From the NCBI GenBank assembly GCA_023382655.1, contig JAHDWK010000027.1, positions 1 through 64,000 on the forward strand: a DNA stretch of 64,000 nt, in the 5' to 3' direction. Shown piece by piece: positions 32,494 through 40,367 of this stretch (position 1 is the first letter of the stretch; each line of letters begins with the position of its first letter). Under the pieces are notes generated by a model. It had not been told where the DNA came from. It saw only the letters and a list, made by a program, of their open reading frames with translations, and did not search any database. Made by a program: the position numbers and the translations under genes. The DNA is from Anaerolineae bacterium. Its GTDB lineage: Bacteria > Chloroflexota > Anaerolineae > Promineifilales > Promineifilaceae.

Positions 32494-35400
32494 TTATACA
32501 GGTTCATAGCCCAGGTTAGAAGCCAGCCAGCGTTCGGTTGCTTGGATGGGCTGGCCTTTGCGGGTGGCATAGTCGGCTACCTGATCGGCGTTGACACGGC
32601 CGATCCCAAAATAGGCCGCTTCCGGATGGGAGAAGTAGTAACCGGACACGGCCGCGGCCGGCCACATGGCGTAACTCTCGGTCAGGGAAACGTTGGTACG
32701 GCAGGTGGCATCCAACAGCCGGAACAATTCGCCCTTCTCCGTGTGATCAGGGCAGGCGGGGTAGCCGGGGGCCGGCCGAATGCCGCGATACGTCTCGGCA
32801 ATCAGCGCCTCATGTTCCAGCGATTCGTCAGCAGCATAGCCCCAATACTCCCGGCGCACACAGGCGTGCATGGCCTCCGCAAACGCTTCCGCCAGCCGGT
32901 CGGCCAGCGCCTTCAGCAGGATGGCGTTGTAGTCGTCGTGTGCGGCTTCAAATTCGGCCACCTTCTCCGCCAGCCCAATACCCGCCGTCACCACAAACAT
33001 GCCCAGGTAATCGTCCAATCCCGTCTCCATCGGAGCCACAAAATCGGCCAGACACATATTCGGCCGTCCCGGTGGTTTCTCCATCTGCTGCCGCAAGAAG
33101 TGAACTCTTCCTATCTCTTCTTCTTTGCCCCTTCCCCTCTTTGCGCCCTTTGCGTTAAAAATCACCACATCGTCCCCCACGCTGTTTGCCGGGAAGATGC
33201 CCACAGCCGCCTTTGCCGTCAGCCACCCTTCGGCGATGATCTTGTCCAGCATCGCCTGCGCATCGGCATATAAATGCCGCGCCGATTCGCCGACCACGGG
33301 GTCTTCCAAAATGCGCGGGAATTTGCCCGCCAGTTCCCAGGTGGCAAAAAAAGGCGTCCAATCTATGTAATCGCGTAATTGGGAGATTGGGTAATTGTCC
33401 CAGGATTGGATACCGACCAGGTTGGGTTTGGGTGGGGTATAACTGGTCCAATCCGTCTGGAAATGGTTGGTGCGGGCGTCGGCCAGCGAAACCAGACGGG
33501 CGCGGTCGCGCCGGTTGCCATGTTGGGTGCGGATGATTTCGTATTCAGCCTTCACGTCGGCAATGTAGCTGGCTTTGTCGTCGCCCAGCAGGTGGGAGAC
33601 AACGCCCACAGCGCGGGAAGCATCTACCACGTGGATGGTCTGGCTGCCCAGGTAGTTAGGTTCAATTTTCACGGCCGTATGAATCTTGCTCGTCGTCGCC
33701 CCCCCAATCAGCAACGGAATCTCGAACTCCTGGCGTGTCATTTCGCTGGCCACATAGCGCATCTCCTCCAGCGAGGGCGTAATCAGCCCACTCAGGCCAA
33801 TGATGTCCGCTTTCACATCTACGGCCGTTTGCAAAATCTTCTCCGCCGACACCATCACCCCCAGGTCAATCACCTCGTAGCCATTGCATTGCAGCACCAC
33901 ACCGACAATGTTCTTGCCAATGTCGTGTACGTCCCCTTTCACAGTGGCCATGACGATACGGCCGTTGCTCTGCCCATTCAGCCCCGCCGCCGCCTTCTCC
34001 TCTTCGATGAACGGCACCAGATAAGCCACCGCCTGCTTCATCACCCGCGCCGACTTCACCACCTGCGGCAGGAACATCTTGCCCGCGCCAAACAGGTCAC
34101 CAACCACGTTCATGCCATCCATCAGCGGCCCTTCAATCACGTCCAACGGCCGTGTCGCCCCCTGCCGCGCTTCCTCTGTATCTTCCACAATGAAGTCGGT
34201 AATCCCCTTCACCAGGGCGTGCGCCAGTCGCTCGTTCACCGGCGCTTCCCGCCAGGCCAGGTCGGCCACTTTTTCCTTGCCCGCACCGCGCACAATTTCC
34301 GCATGTTCCACCAATCGCTCCGTGGCGTCCGGGCGGCGGTTGAACAGCACATCCTCCACCCGCTCCAGCAGCGGCTTGGGAATCTCTTCGTACACTTCCA
34401 ACTGCCCGGCGTTGACAATGCCCATGTCCATGCCGGCCTGAATGGCGTGGTACAGAAAGGCGGCGTGAATCGCTTCGCGCATCAAATCATTACCGCGAAA
34501 GCTGAAGGAGATATTGCTGACGCCGCCGCTGACATGCACATGGGGCAGGTTTTGTTTGATCCAGCGCGTGGCCTCGATGTAGGCACGGCCGTATTCATTA
34601 TGCTCCTCAATCCCCGTGGCAATGGCAAAAATGTTGGGGTCAAAGATGATGTCTTCCGGCGGGAAGCCCACCTGCTGCGTCAGCACATCATAGGCCCGCT
34701 GGCAAATGGTCGTCTTGCGCTTAAACGTATCCGCCTGCCCCTGCTCGTCAAAGGCCATCACAATCACCGCCGCGCCATAGCGCCGCGCCAGCTTCGCCTG
34801 ACGGATAAATTCCGCCTCTCCCTCCTTCATGCTAATCGAGTTGACGATGGATTTGCCCTGTACACACTTCAGTCCGGCCTCAATCACCTCCCATTTGGAG
34901 GAGTCAATCACCACCGGCACGCGGGAAATGTCCGGCTCGGCGGCAATCAGGTTGAGGAAGCGGGGCATGGCTGTCAGGGCGTCCAGCATCCCTTCGTCCA
35001 TGTTCACGTCAATCATTTGCGCCCCGTTTTCCACCTGGCTGCGGGCAATGCTCAACGCTTCGTCATATTTGCCATCCAAAATCAGGCGGGCAAAACGGCG
35101 TGAGCCGGTGACGTTGGTGCGCTCGCCGATGTTTACAAAGTTCAGTTCTGGCGTCAGGGTCAACGGCTCCAGCCCGCTGAGGCGCAGATATTGGGGGCGC
35201 GGCTCCGGTTTGCGCGGCGCAATGCCCGCCACGCCCTGGGCAAACGCCTTGATGAAGGCGGGCGTGGTGCCGCAGCAGCCGCCGACGATGTTCAAATACC
35301 CTTCTTGCGCCAATTCCCGCAGCACGGGAACCATATCTTCGATGGATTCGGCAAAGCCGCCGAAGCCGTCAGGCAGGCCGGCGTTGGGGTAGAAGCTGAT

Positions 35401-36213
35401 GTAGCTGTCGCTCATGTTGGCAATGGTGGTGAGATACGGCCGTAACGCCCCCGGCCCAAAGCTGCAATTCATGCCCACAATCAACGGGTTGGCGTGGCGA
35501 ATGGAAGTATACCACGCCTCCATCGTCTGCCCGGAGAGGGTGCGACCGCTGGCATCTGTAATCGTGCCGGAAATCATCAGCGGTAGTTCCGTTCCCTTCT
35601 CTTCAAAAACACTCTGAATGCCAAAAATGGCCGCCTTGGCGTTCAGCGTGTCAAAAATCGTCTCGATGAGCAGGATGTCCGCGCCGCCGTCCATCAAACC
35701 GCGCGTTGCTTCGGCATACGCCTCCGCCACCTCGTCAAACGTCACCGCCCGGTAGCCGGGGTCATTCACATCCGGCGAGAGCGAAAGCGTGCGGTTCAGC
35801 GGCCCCAGCGATCCGGCCACAAACTTCGGGCCTCCGACCTCGGACTTCGCCACAAACGCATCGCACGCTTCACGGGCAATCCGGGCCGCTTCCCGGTTGA
35901 TTTCATACACATACTCCGCCATCTGATATTCGGCCAGGGAGAAGCGGTTGCCGTTGAAGGTGTTGGTCTCCACAATGTCTGCGCCCGCTTCCAGATAAGC
36001 CGTGTGGATGGCGTGGATGATGTCCGGGCGGGTCAGGTTCAGGATTTCGTTGTTGCCCTTCACATCCGCCGGATGGTCCGCAAAACGTTCGCCGCGATAC
36101 CCCGCCTCATCCAGTCCATACGTCTGAATCAGCGACCCCATGGCCCCGTCAATGATCAAAATACGTTCTTGCAGTTGTTGTTTGAGTAAGTTGGTTTGGT
36201 TCATATTGTTCAT
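32494..36213 (-). CDS. metH: Cobalamin-dependent methionine synthase
   Basis: MetH methylates homocysteine using methyltetrahydrofolate and B12. The 1239 residues carry, in order, the homocysteine domain with zinc cysteines in N-C-S-F-G-P-G and G-G-C-C-G-T-T, the pterin domain (V-N-I-G-E-R-T-N-V-T-G-S-R), the cobalamin domain (D-V-H-D-I-G-K-N, His ligand), and the AdoMet activation domain (R-P-A-P-G-Y-P and E-S-Y-A-M-W-P). The length fits the family. In the activation domain, before F-L-R-Q-Q, a loop reads N-A-K-G-A-K-R-G-R-G-K-E-E-E and looks repeat-derived. It is the last of four tightly spaced genes behind a SAM-I riboswitch. hicBA follows directly. Confidence 0.97.
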   Translation of the reverse strand: MNNMNQTNLLKQQLQERILIIDGAMGSLIQTYGLDEAGYRGERFADHPADVKGNNEILNLTRPDIIHAIHTAYLEAGADIVETNTFNGNRFSLAEYQMAEYVYEINREAARIAREACDAFVAKSEVGGPKFVAGSLGPLNRTLSLSPDVNDPGYRAVTFDEVAEAYAEATRGLMDGGADILLIETIFDTLNAKAAIFGIQSVFEEKGTELPLMISGTITDASGRTLSGQTMEAWYTSIRHANPLIVGMNCSFGPGALRPYLTTIANMSDSYISFYPNAGLPDGFGGFAESIEDMVPVLRELAQEGYLNIVGGCCGTTPAFIKAFAQGVAGIAPRKPEPRPQYLRLSGLEPLTLTPELNFVNIGERTNVTGSRRFARLILDGKYDEALSIARSQVENGAQMIDVNMDEGMLDALTAMPRFLNLIAAEPDISRVPVVIDSSKWEVIEAGLKCVQGKSIVNSISMKEGEAEFIRQAKLARRYGAAVIVMAFDEQGQADTFKRKTTICQRAYDVLTQQVGFPPEDIIFDPNIFAIATGIEEHNEYGRAYIEATRWIKQNLPHVHVSGGVSNISFSFRGNDLMREAIHAAFLYHAIQAGMDMGIVNAGQLEVYEEIPKPLLERVEDVLFNRRPDATERLVEHAEIVRGAGKEKVADLAWREAPVNERLAHALVKGITDFIVEDTEEARQGATRPLDVIEGPLMDGMNVVGDLFGAGKMFLPQVVKSARVMKQAVAYLVPFIEEEKAAAGLNGQSNGRIVMATVKGDVHDIGKNIVGVVLQCNGYEVIDLGVMVSAEKILQTAVDVKADIIGLSGLITPSLEEMRYVASEMTRQEFEIPLLIGGATTSKIHTAVKIEPNYLGSQTIHVVDASRAVGVVSHLLGDDKASYIADVKAEYEIIRTQHGNRRDRARLVSLADARTNHFQTDWTSYTPPKPNLVGIQSWDNYPISQLRDYIDWTPFFATWELAGKFPRILEDPVVGESARHLYADAQAMLDKIIAEGWLTAKAAVGIFPANSVGDDVVIFNAKGAKRGRGKEEEIGRVHFLRQQMEKPPGRPNMCLADFVAPMETGLDDYLGMFVVTAGIGLAEKVAEFEAAHDDYNAILLKALADRLAEAFAEAMHACVRREYWGYAADESLEHEALIAETYRGIRPAPGYPACPDHTEKGELFRLLDATCRTNVSLTESYAMWPAAAVSGYYFSHPEAAYFGIGRVNADQVADYATRKGQPIQATERWLASNLGYEPV

Positions 36214-36241
36214 GTGTGCATCTGAGGATACGAACTCCTCC

Positions 36242-37168
36242 TCAGGGTGATAACGTTACCTCGACGCTGGTTACGTGTGTGTCACCGCCAAAGGCGGGGC
36301 TAATATCGCGGACGACGATGCGGCCAGGGCCGGCGGTCGCCACGCTGTAAGGCAATTCGGCGCTAAATTCGCCCGGTTGGCCCAGATCGGGTGCATTGAC
36401 GATGACGGGCTGGCTGGCGAGAACTGCGCCATCTTCACCCAGCAGTTCTACCAGCAGCGTTTGTTCAAAACTGGCAACACCTACGCCACTTATCTGCACT
36501 GCGCCGCCACTGATGGTTGCCGCCAATGCCGGCTGGGTGATGACTATGCGCTCGGTTGTATGTGGCAGCAACGGCCGTATCTCCGCCACCCCATCCGTCA
36601 ACATTACCCCCACCGCATTCAGGTGCGTCACGCCGCCATCACGCGGGCTGGTAGCAAACACCTGAATAAACGCCTGCTGCTCCCCGCTGACGGTAAAGGG
36701 GAGCGTGGCTTCAAAGGGGCCGCGCTGTCCCATTTCGGCGGCAATGGTCACGGCCGTTAACCCCAACTCCACCCCATTCGCATCCACCAGCCGCACCACC
36801 AGGTTTTGCTCAAAGGTCGAATCAGCCAGTCCGCGCACCAGCAATGGGCTGGTGACACGCGAACCCGGCCCTGGTTCCTGAATAAGGATAGCCTCGGCGG
36901 GAGTTGTATCACGAGGCTGGGTAGGTGCAGGTGCGGCCATGGTCGTTGCCGCTGGTGTGGCTGAGGCTATCACGGTTGATGTGGGGGGCACGACCGTGAC
37001 AATGACTGTGGCCGTTCCCATTGCTGTTAATGTCGGTGTTGGGAGTATAGCGGTGGCTGCGGCCGTCGTGAGGATACTCTCTGGCACGGCCGTTTCCAAT
37101 GTAGAATCGGTAGTTGTGCAGGCGGTGAAGATAAAAAGTATCAGGACAAAAAGCACTCTTTTTTTCAT
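36242..37168 (-). CDS. Lipoprotein with two Gmad2-like Ig domains
   Basis: The signal peptide ends F-T-A-C with lipidated C17. A Thr/Ala/Pro-rich linker of about 70 residues follows. Two copies of an Ig-like domain resembling Gmad2 (germination-protein-associated) then occupy about 98-195 and 215-305. They share S-F-E-Q-T-L-L-V-E-L-type strands and the closing G-G-x-T-H-x-x-x-V. The protein should sit on the outer face of the cell membrane. It starts 16 bp downstream of the preceding gene and ends 28 bp before metH, so it appears co-transcribed with metH under the SAM-I riboswitch. A link to methionine is not obvious. Confidence 0.75.
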   Translation of the reverse strand: MKKRVLFVLILFIFTACTTTDSTLETAVPESILTTAAATAILPTPTLTAMGTATVIVTVVPPTSTVIASATPAATTMAAPAPTQPRDTTPAEAILIQEPGPGSRVTSPLLVRGLADSTFEQNLVVRLVDANGVELGLTAVTIAAEMGQRGPFEATLPFTVSGEQQAFIQVFATSPRDGGVTHLNAVGVMLTDGVAEIRPLLPHTTERIVITQPALAATISGGAVQISGVGVASFEQTLLVELLGEDGAVLASQPVIVNAPDLGQPGEFSAELPYSVATAGPGRIVVRDISPAFGGDTHVTSVEVTLSP

Positions 37169-37184
37169 GGCTTCCTCAATGATT

Positions 37185-37847
37185 TCATAACAAATCAGTT
37201 AACCTGGGTATAGCCAGCGGCCAACGACCGTTTTGTTGCCAACTCTTCATTTCCTCTCGCAGCAGATGAACGAATTGGCGACGTGTGGGGTCACTGCCAT
37301 GAGGCATGGCGGCAAATTTGGTGGCCAATGCATCCAGGCAGGCAGCGTATAAGAGGGCCGGATCAATTTGGGCCATATGCTGCTCAAAATGGTGTGGGTG
37401 CTGTGGATCCCAGGCGGCGCGTCGCTGCGCGATCAAAATTTCCACTTCGTTGGCAAAAAGCATATCCGTGCTGTGATATGTTGTCATGTCCAGCATGGGC
37501 ACGGGTGATTGAAAAACGCAGATGGTTTCCGGCGGCTGATGGATGACATGTAAATCACCGCCAAAACAAAATGCTACTACCTGTTTGCCCACGCGGTCAG
37601 TCAGTACAATGCGGCCAGGGCAAACCCGATATTGCCCTGACGGTGTAGTGTAGTAGAGATGGAGCGTTTCGGTGCCGTTCTGGCGGGCAATAGTAGCCTG
37701 CACGTTCTCCGGATCATAATGGCGCTGCGTCGGCTGCTCATGCAAGATCACGTCAAACCGGGTACCGCCAAAGTTATTTTCGGCCGTTGCCGGATAAAAA
37801 ACATAACCCAGGTCGGGTTCATGGGAAATATCAATCGTTTTGGTCAC
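37185..37847 (-). CDS. Unknown protein in the SAM-I operon
   Basis: I do not recognise this 220-residue protein. It is predicted soluble, with conserved-looking aromatic strands (L-G-Y-V-F-Y-P-A-T and Y-R-V-C-P-G-R-I-V-L-T-D) and a helical C-terminus (L-R-E-E-M-K-S-W-Q-Q). The GTG at 37847 is preferred because it starts 4 bp after the stop of the DUF4259 gene and avoids overlap; a longer frame reaches back to 37916. It may be a substrate- or metal-binding protein, but nothing proves it. It lies second in the operon that ends with metH. Confidence 0.55.
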   Translation of the reverse strand: MTKTIDISHEPDLGYVFYPATAENNFGGTRFDVILHEQPTQRHYDPENVQATIARQNGTETLHLYYTTPSGQYRVCPGRIVLTDRVGKQVVAFCFGGDLHVIHQPPETICVFQSPVPMLDMTTYHSTDMLFANEVEILIAQRRAAWDPQHPHHFEQHMAQIDPALLYAACLDALATKFAAMPHGSDPTRRQFVHLLREEMKSWQQNGRWPLAIPRLTDLL

Positions 37848-37851
37848 AGTT

Positions 37852-38262
37852 TCACTCAATTTGGTGAAGACGGGTTTGCAGGTCGGCCACGGCCGTGTCC
37901 CACGCCTCATAATCATCTGTTTCCGCCCACAACTCTTTCAATTCTGACTGGGTACGGACGCGGGTAACGGCCGCGGCCGCCATGCGCACATATTCTGGTT
38001 TCACCTGAATGGGGCTGTTAGCAGAAACCCAATCGATCACTTCATTCGGCAGATTAGCAGCGGGGAAACCGGCAGCGGCAGCCACACATTCCGCGGCTGC
38101 CAGCGCCTCACATGCTTCGTCGGCGTCCAGATAATCTACCGCTTGCATAGCGGCCACACTGGCCAGCGTGCGGTCAATCAGCCGGAAATCATTGGCTTCA
38201 AAGTCATAGAGCCAATCTACGGCCGTGTCATTCTCAAAACTACCAATACCCCAAGTGCCCAT
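37852..38262 (-). CDS. DUF4259-type protein
   Basis: The start M-G-T-W-G-I-G-S-F-E-N-D-T-A-V-D-W-L-Y-D-F is typical of DUF4259 proteins, small cytoplasmic proteins of unknown function. The length of 136 residues is normal, and the C-terminus is helical (L-K-E-L-W-A-E-T-D-D-Y-E-A-W). It is the first gene after the SAM-I riboswitch terminator, about 44 bp downstream, so its expression should rise when S-adenosylmethionine is low. No DUF4259 role in methionine metabolism is known to me. Confidence 0.85.
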   Translation of the reverse strand: MGTWGIGSFENDTAVDWLYDFEANDFRLIDRTLASVAAMQAVDYLDADEACEALAAAECVAAAAGFPAANLPNEVIDWVSANSPIQVKPEYVRMAAAAVTRVRTQSELKELWAETDDYEAWDTAVADLQTRLHQIE

Positions 38263-38305
38263 CTGGTTCAGGTGCAGGGCGATTTTGAAAATCGCCTTAC
38301 AGAAT

Positions 38306-38456
38306 AAAAAAGCCTCTCAACATGAGAGGCTTTTGTCATTTTCCAAAGTCTCTCATCTTTCAAGCCCACTGGCTTGCCGGAATTGGCACCTGTCGCTGGT
38401 GGACGATGGTTGCCGAGGCTTCAACGGGCCGGTCCCTCTGCCTCTCTGGATGAGTA
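38306..38456 (-). promoter_or_regulatory. SAM-I (S-box) riboswitch with terminator
   Basis: On the minus strand the S-box core is clear: CATCCAGAGAGGCAGAGGGA, then CCGGCCCGTTGAAGCC, CGGCAACC, GGTGCCAATTCC, and GATGAGA. The last pairs with the initial CTCATC to close helix P1 (38351-38357 with 38450-38456). Downstream is a 9-bp terminator hairpin (38311-38319 with 38323-38331) ending in a U-run. ATGAGAG of P1 can instead pair with CTCTCAT of the terminator, forming the antiterminator. Bound SAM should therefore stop transcription of the DUF4259-unknown-lipoprotein-metH operon. Confidence 0.95.
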
Positions 38457-38482
38457 TTCAAGCTGTTGAATTGCTGCCGGAG

Positions 38483-38509
38483 TTTATACCGGGCGGTTTA
38501 TAGCGTCAA
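38483..38509 (-). promoter_or_regulatory. Likely promoter of the SAM-I operon
   Basis: Minus-strand TTGACG (38504-38509) is followed by TATAAA (38483-38488) at 15-bp spacing, or TAAACT at 17 bp. It lies between the end of the corC-like gene and the riboswitch, so the operon has its own start. Confidence 0.6.
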
Positions 38510-38526
38510 GGGGGCAATGAGCGCAT

Positions 38527-39837
38527 TCATTCATTTCTTTTGCGAATGAGTACTTTGTCAATCCGCTTGCCATCCATATCTACCACTTCTAGCACAAAGT
38601 CGCCAAATATAACCGTCTCGCCAACGGTGGGAAGTTGCTTGAGCAAGTACAAAATCAGACCGGCCAGTGTTGTAAAATCCTCGCGGTCTTCTGCCGGCAC
38701 ATCGGGCAAACCAATAACCTCTTGCACTTTGTCAAACGCTTCCAGCCCATTCACCAGCCAGCTTCCATCTTCGCGGCGGACGATGGGACGTTCCTCGGCC
38801 TCATCATACTCATCCCGAATTTCCCCTACCAACTCTTCCAGCAAATCTTCCATAGTGACCAGACCGGCTACCTCCCCATATTCATCCATCACCAACGCCA
38901 TATGGGTAGCAGTGCGCCGGAATTGAGCCATTACATCATCTACATGGTCATTGCGCAAGACAATCGACGCCGGGCGGAGCAGGTGGTGCAGATTCACTTT
39001 TGCGTCTGGATTGGCCATAAAACGCATCAAATCTTTGGCGTTTAGAATGCCAATTACGTTCTCCAGTGAACCTTCAACCATGGGCAACCGGGAGTAACCA
39101 CTTTCGATAAAGAGTTCGGCCACCTCCACCAGCGACATTTGCATATTGGCGGCGACAATTTCACTGCGTGGCGCCATAACGGCCTTAATGGGGCGGTCTG
39201 TAAAGCGAAAGACCCGGTGAATGAACTGGGCTTCGCCTGCTTCCACTGTGCCACTAGCCTTGCCCTCGCGTACCAGGTATTCAATGTCTGCGGCCGTTAC
39301 GGGGTTATCGCTGTCTGATGATTGGCCTAATAGTCGAAAGACCAGTTTGACGGAGCCGGAGAGGACGGCGACCAACGGCCGTGCCACCCCCGACAACTTC
39401 GACATCACCGGAGCGACCAGCATGGCGTATCGCTCCGCATACAACAACGCCAATTGTTTCGGTACCAGCTCACCAATAACCAAGTTTAAATAGGTGATGA
39501 AAAGCACCACAATGAACAAGGACACAGTGCTGGCATAGGGGGCTAAAATGGGGATCGTCACCAGCCGTTCTGCCAACAGGTTACTGATGCGTGCCCCGCC
39601 AAAAGCGGCCATAAATGTACCGATGAAGGTAATGCCTATCTGCACCGTTGCCAGGAAACGATCTGGCGATTCGGCCAGGGCAATGGCCTGTTGGGCAGCG
39701 CGACGCCCGCTTTGAGCCTCTAGCTCCAACCGGCTGCGCCGGGCAGAGACAATGGCAATTTCCGAACCGGCAAAAAAACCATTTGCCAGTGCTAACACCA
39801 AAATGATCAATAACTCTGTACTAATTTCAGCTAACAT
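38527..39837 (-). CDS. CNNM/CorC-type membrane transporter (HlyC/CorC family)
   Basis: The 436-residue protein has the DUF21/CNNM membrane domain (about 1-190, with A-N-G-F-F-A-G-S-E-I-A-I-V-S and G-E-L-V-P-K-Q). A pair of CBS domains (about 210-335, with V-M-A-P-R-S-E-I and S-R-L-P-M-V-E-G) and a C-terminal CorC_HlyC domain (350-435) follow. Family members move magnesium or cobalt ions, probably as exporters. The architecture is complete. The old hemolysin name is not a functional claim. It stands as a single gene between two terminators. Confidence 0.92.
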   Translation of the reverse strand: MLAEISTELLIILVLALANGFFAGSEIAIVSARRSRLELEAQSGRRAAQQAIALAESPDRFLATVQIGITFIGTFMAAFGGARISNLLAERLVTIPILAPYASTVSLFIVVLFITYLNLVIGELVPKQLALLYAERYAMLVAPVMSKLSGVARPLVAVLSGSVKLVFRLLGQSSDSDNPVTAADIEYLVREGKASGTVEAGEAQFIHRVFRFTDRPIKAVMAPRSEIVAANMQMSLVEVAELFIESGYSRLPMVEGSLENVIGILNAKDLMRFMANPDAKVNLHHLLRPASIVLRNDHVDDVMAQFRRTATHMALVMDEYGEVAGLVTMEDLLEELVGEIRDEYDEAEERPIVRREDGSWLVNGLEAFDKVQEVIGLPDVPAEDREDFTTLAGLILYLLKQLPTVGETVIFGDFVLEVVDMDGKRIDKVLIRKRNE

Positions 39838-39884
39838 AAGCTCTCTTAAGGACGGATGATGGTATGTAAGGTAAGTGGTGGCTC

Positions 39885-39915
39885 AAAAAAGCCCGACCAT
39901 TTGGCCGGGCTTTTA
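39885..39915 (-). terminator. Terminator downstream of the SWIM gene
   Basis: A stem GCCCG-A-CC / GG-C-CGGGC is flanked by A6 on one side and T4 on the other. Read on the minus strand it ends in a U-run and lies 33 bp after the SWIM protein gene. Confidence 0.8.
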
Positions 39916-39948
39916 TTTCACTCTATTTCGTCTAGCCGGTAGACCAAA

Positions 39949-40197
39949 TCAGGTGGCCCAGACCGGGGTGGCAAGCATCTGGCCCAGCACACGCTCCAAC
40001 GCCATCGTATGGCTGCAAAAACCACGCGTGTGGAAAAAACTGCAATCACAATCCCACTGTCCGGCATCATAGCTAACGCGGTGTTCCTGACCGTTATCTC
40101 CTTCCAGACGCACCGAGAACGAATCGAAATGGAATCGTTCCGGTTCGGCTGCATAAAACTTTGCCTTCTCAATTTTGCCAATCATTCCGTAGTCCAT
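39949..40197 (-). CDS. Small SWIM zinc-finger protein
   Basis: The 82-residue protein is little more than a SWIM finger: C50-x-C52, then C61-x-H63 in W-D-C-D-C-S-F-F-H-T-R-G-F-C-S-H. Such domains bind DNA or proteins. GAGGAG upstream of the ATG supports the start. It stands alone between two terminators. SWIM modules are usually parts of larger proteins, so a free one may be an adaptor. Confidence 0.85.
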   Translation of the reverse strand: MDYGMIGKIEKAKFYAAEPERFHFDSFSVRLEGDNGQEHRVSYDAGQWDCDCSFFHTRGFCSHTMALERVLGQMLATPVWAT

Positions 40198-40235
40198 TTA
40201 CACGCTCCTCTCTGCATTAGGGGTTGGTAAAACAA

Positions 40236-40264
40236 ATAAAAAACGCACGCCAATGCGTGCGTTT
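40236..40264 (-). terminator. Terminator downstream of the sensor kinase
   Basis: A perfect 10-bp stem (40241-40250 with 40255-40264) is followed on the minus strand by a U-run. It lies about 100 bp after the histidine kinase stop. Confidence 0.8.
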
Positions 40265-40367
40265 AAGACAAATTTGTCACTTTCAGATATGCTTCTGAAA
40301 TTGTTTTGTCAATCATGTGCCAAGTATAACCCACAATACGGCCGTGTCAATTATCACAGCCCACGAT

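Noticed and set aside
33379..35103. A 574-codon open frame on the plus strand
   Set aside because: It lies wholly antisense to metH, whose domains and catalytic residues are complete, and its product has no recognisable fold.
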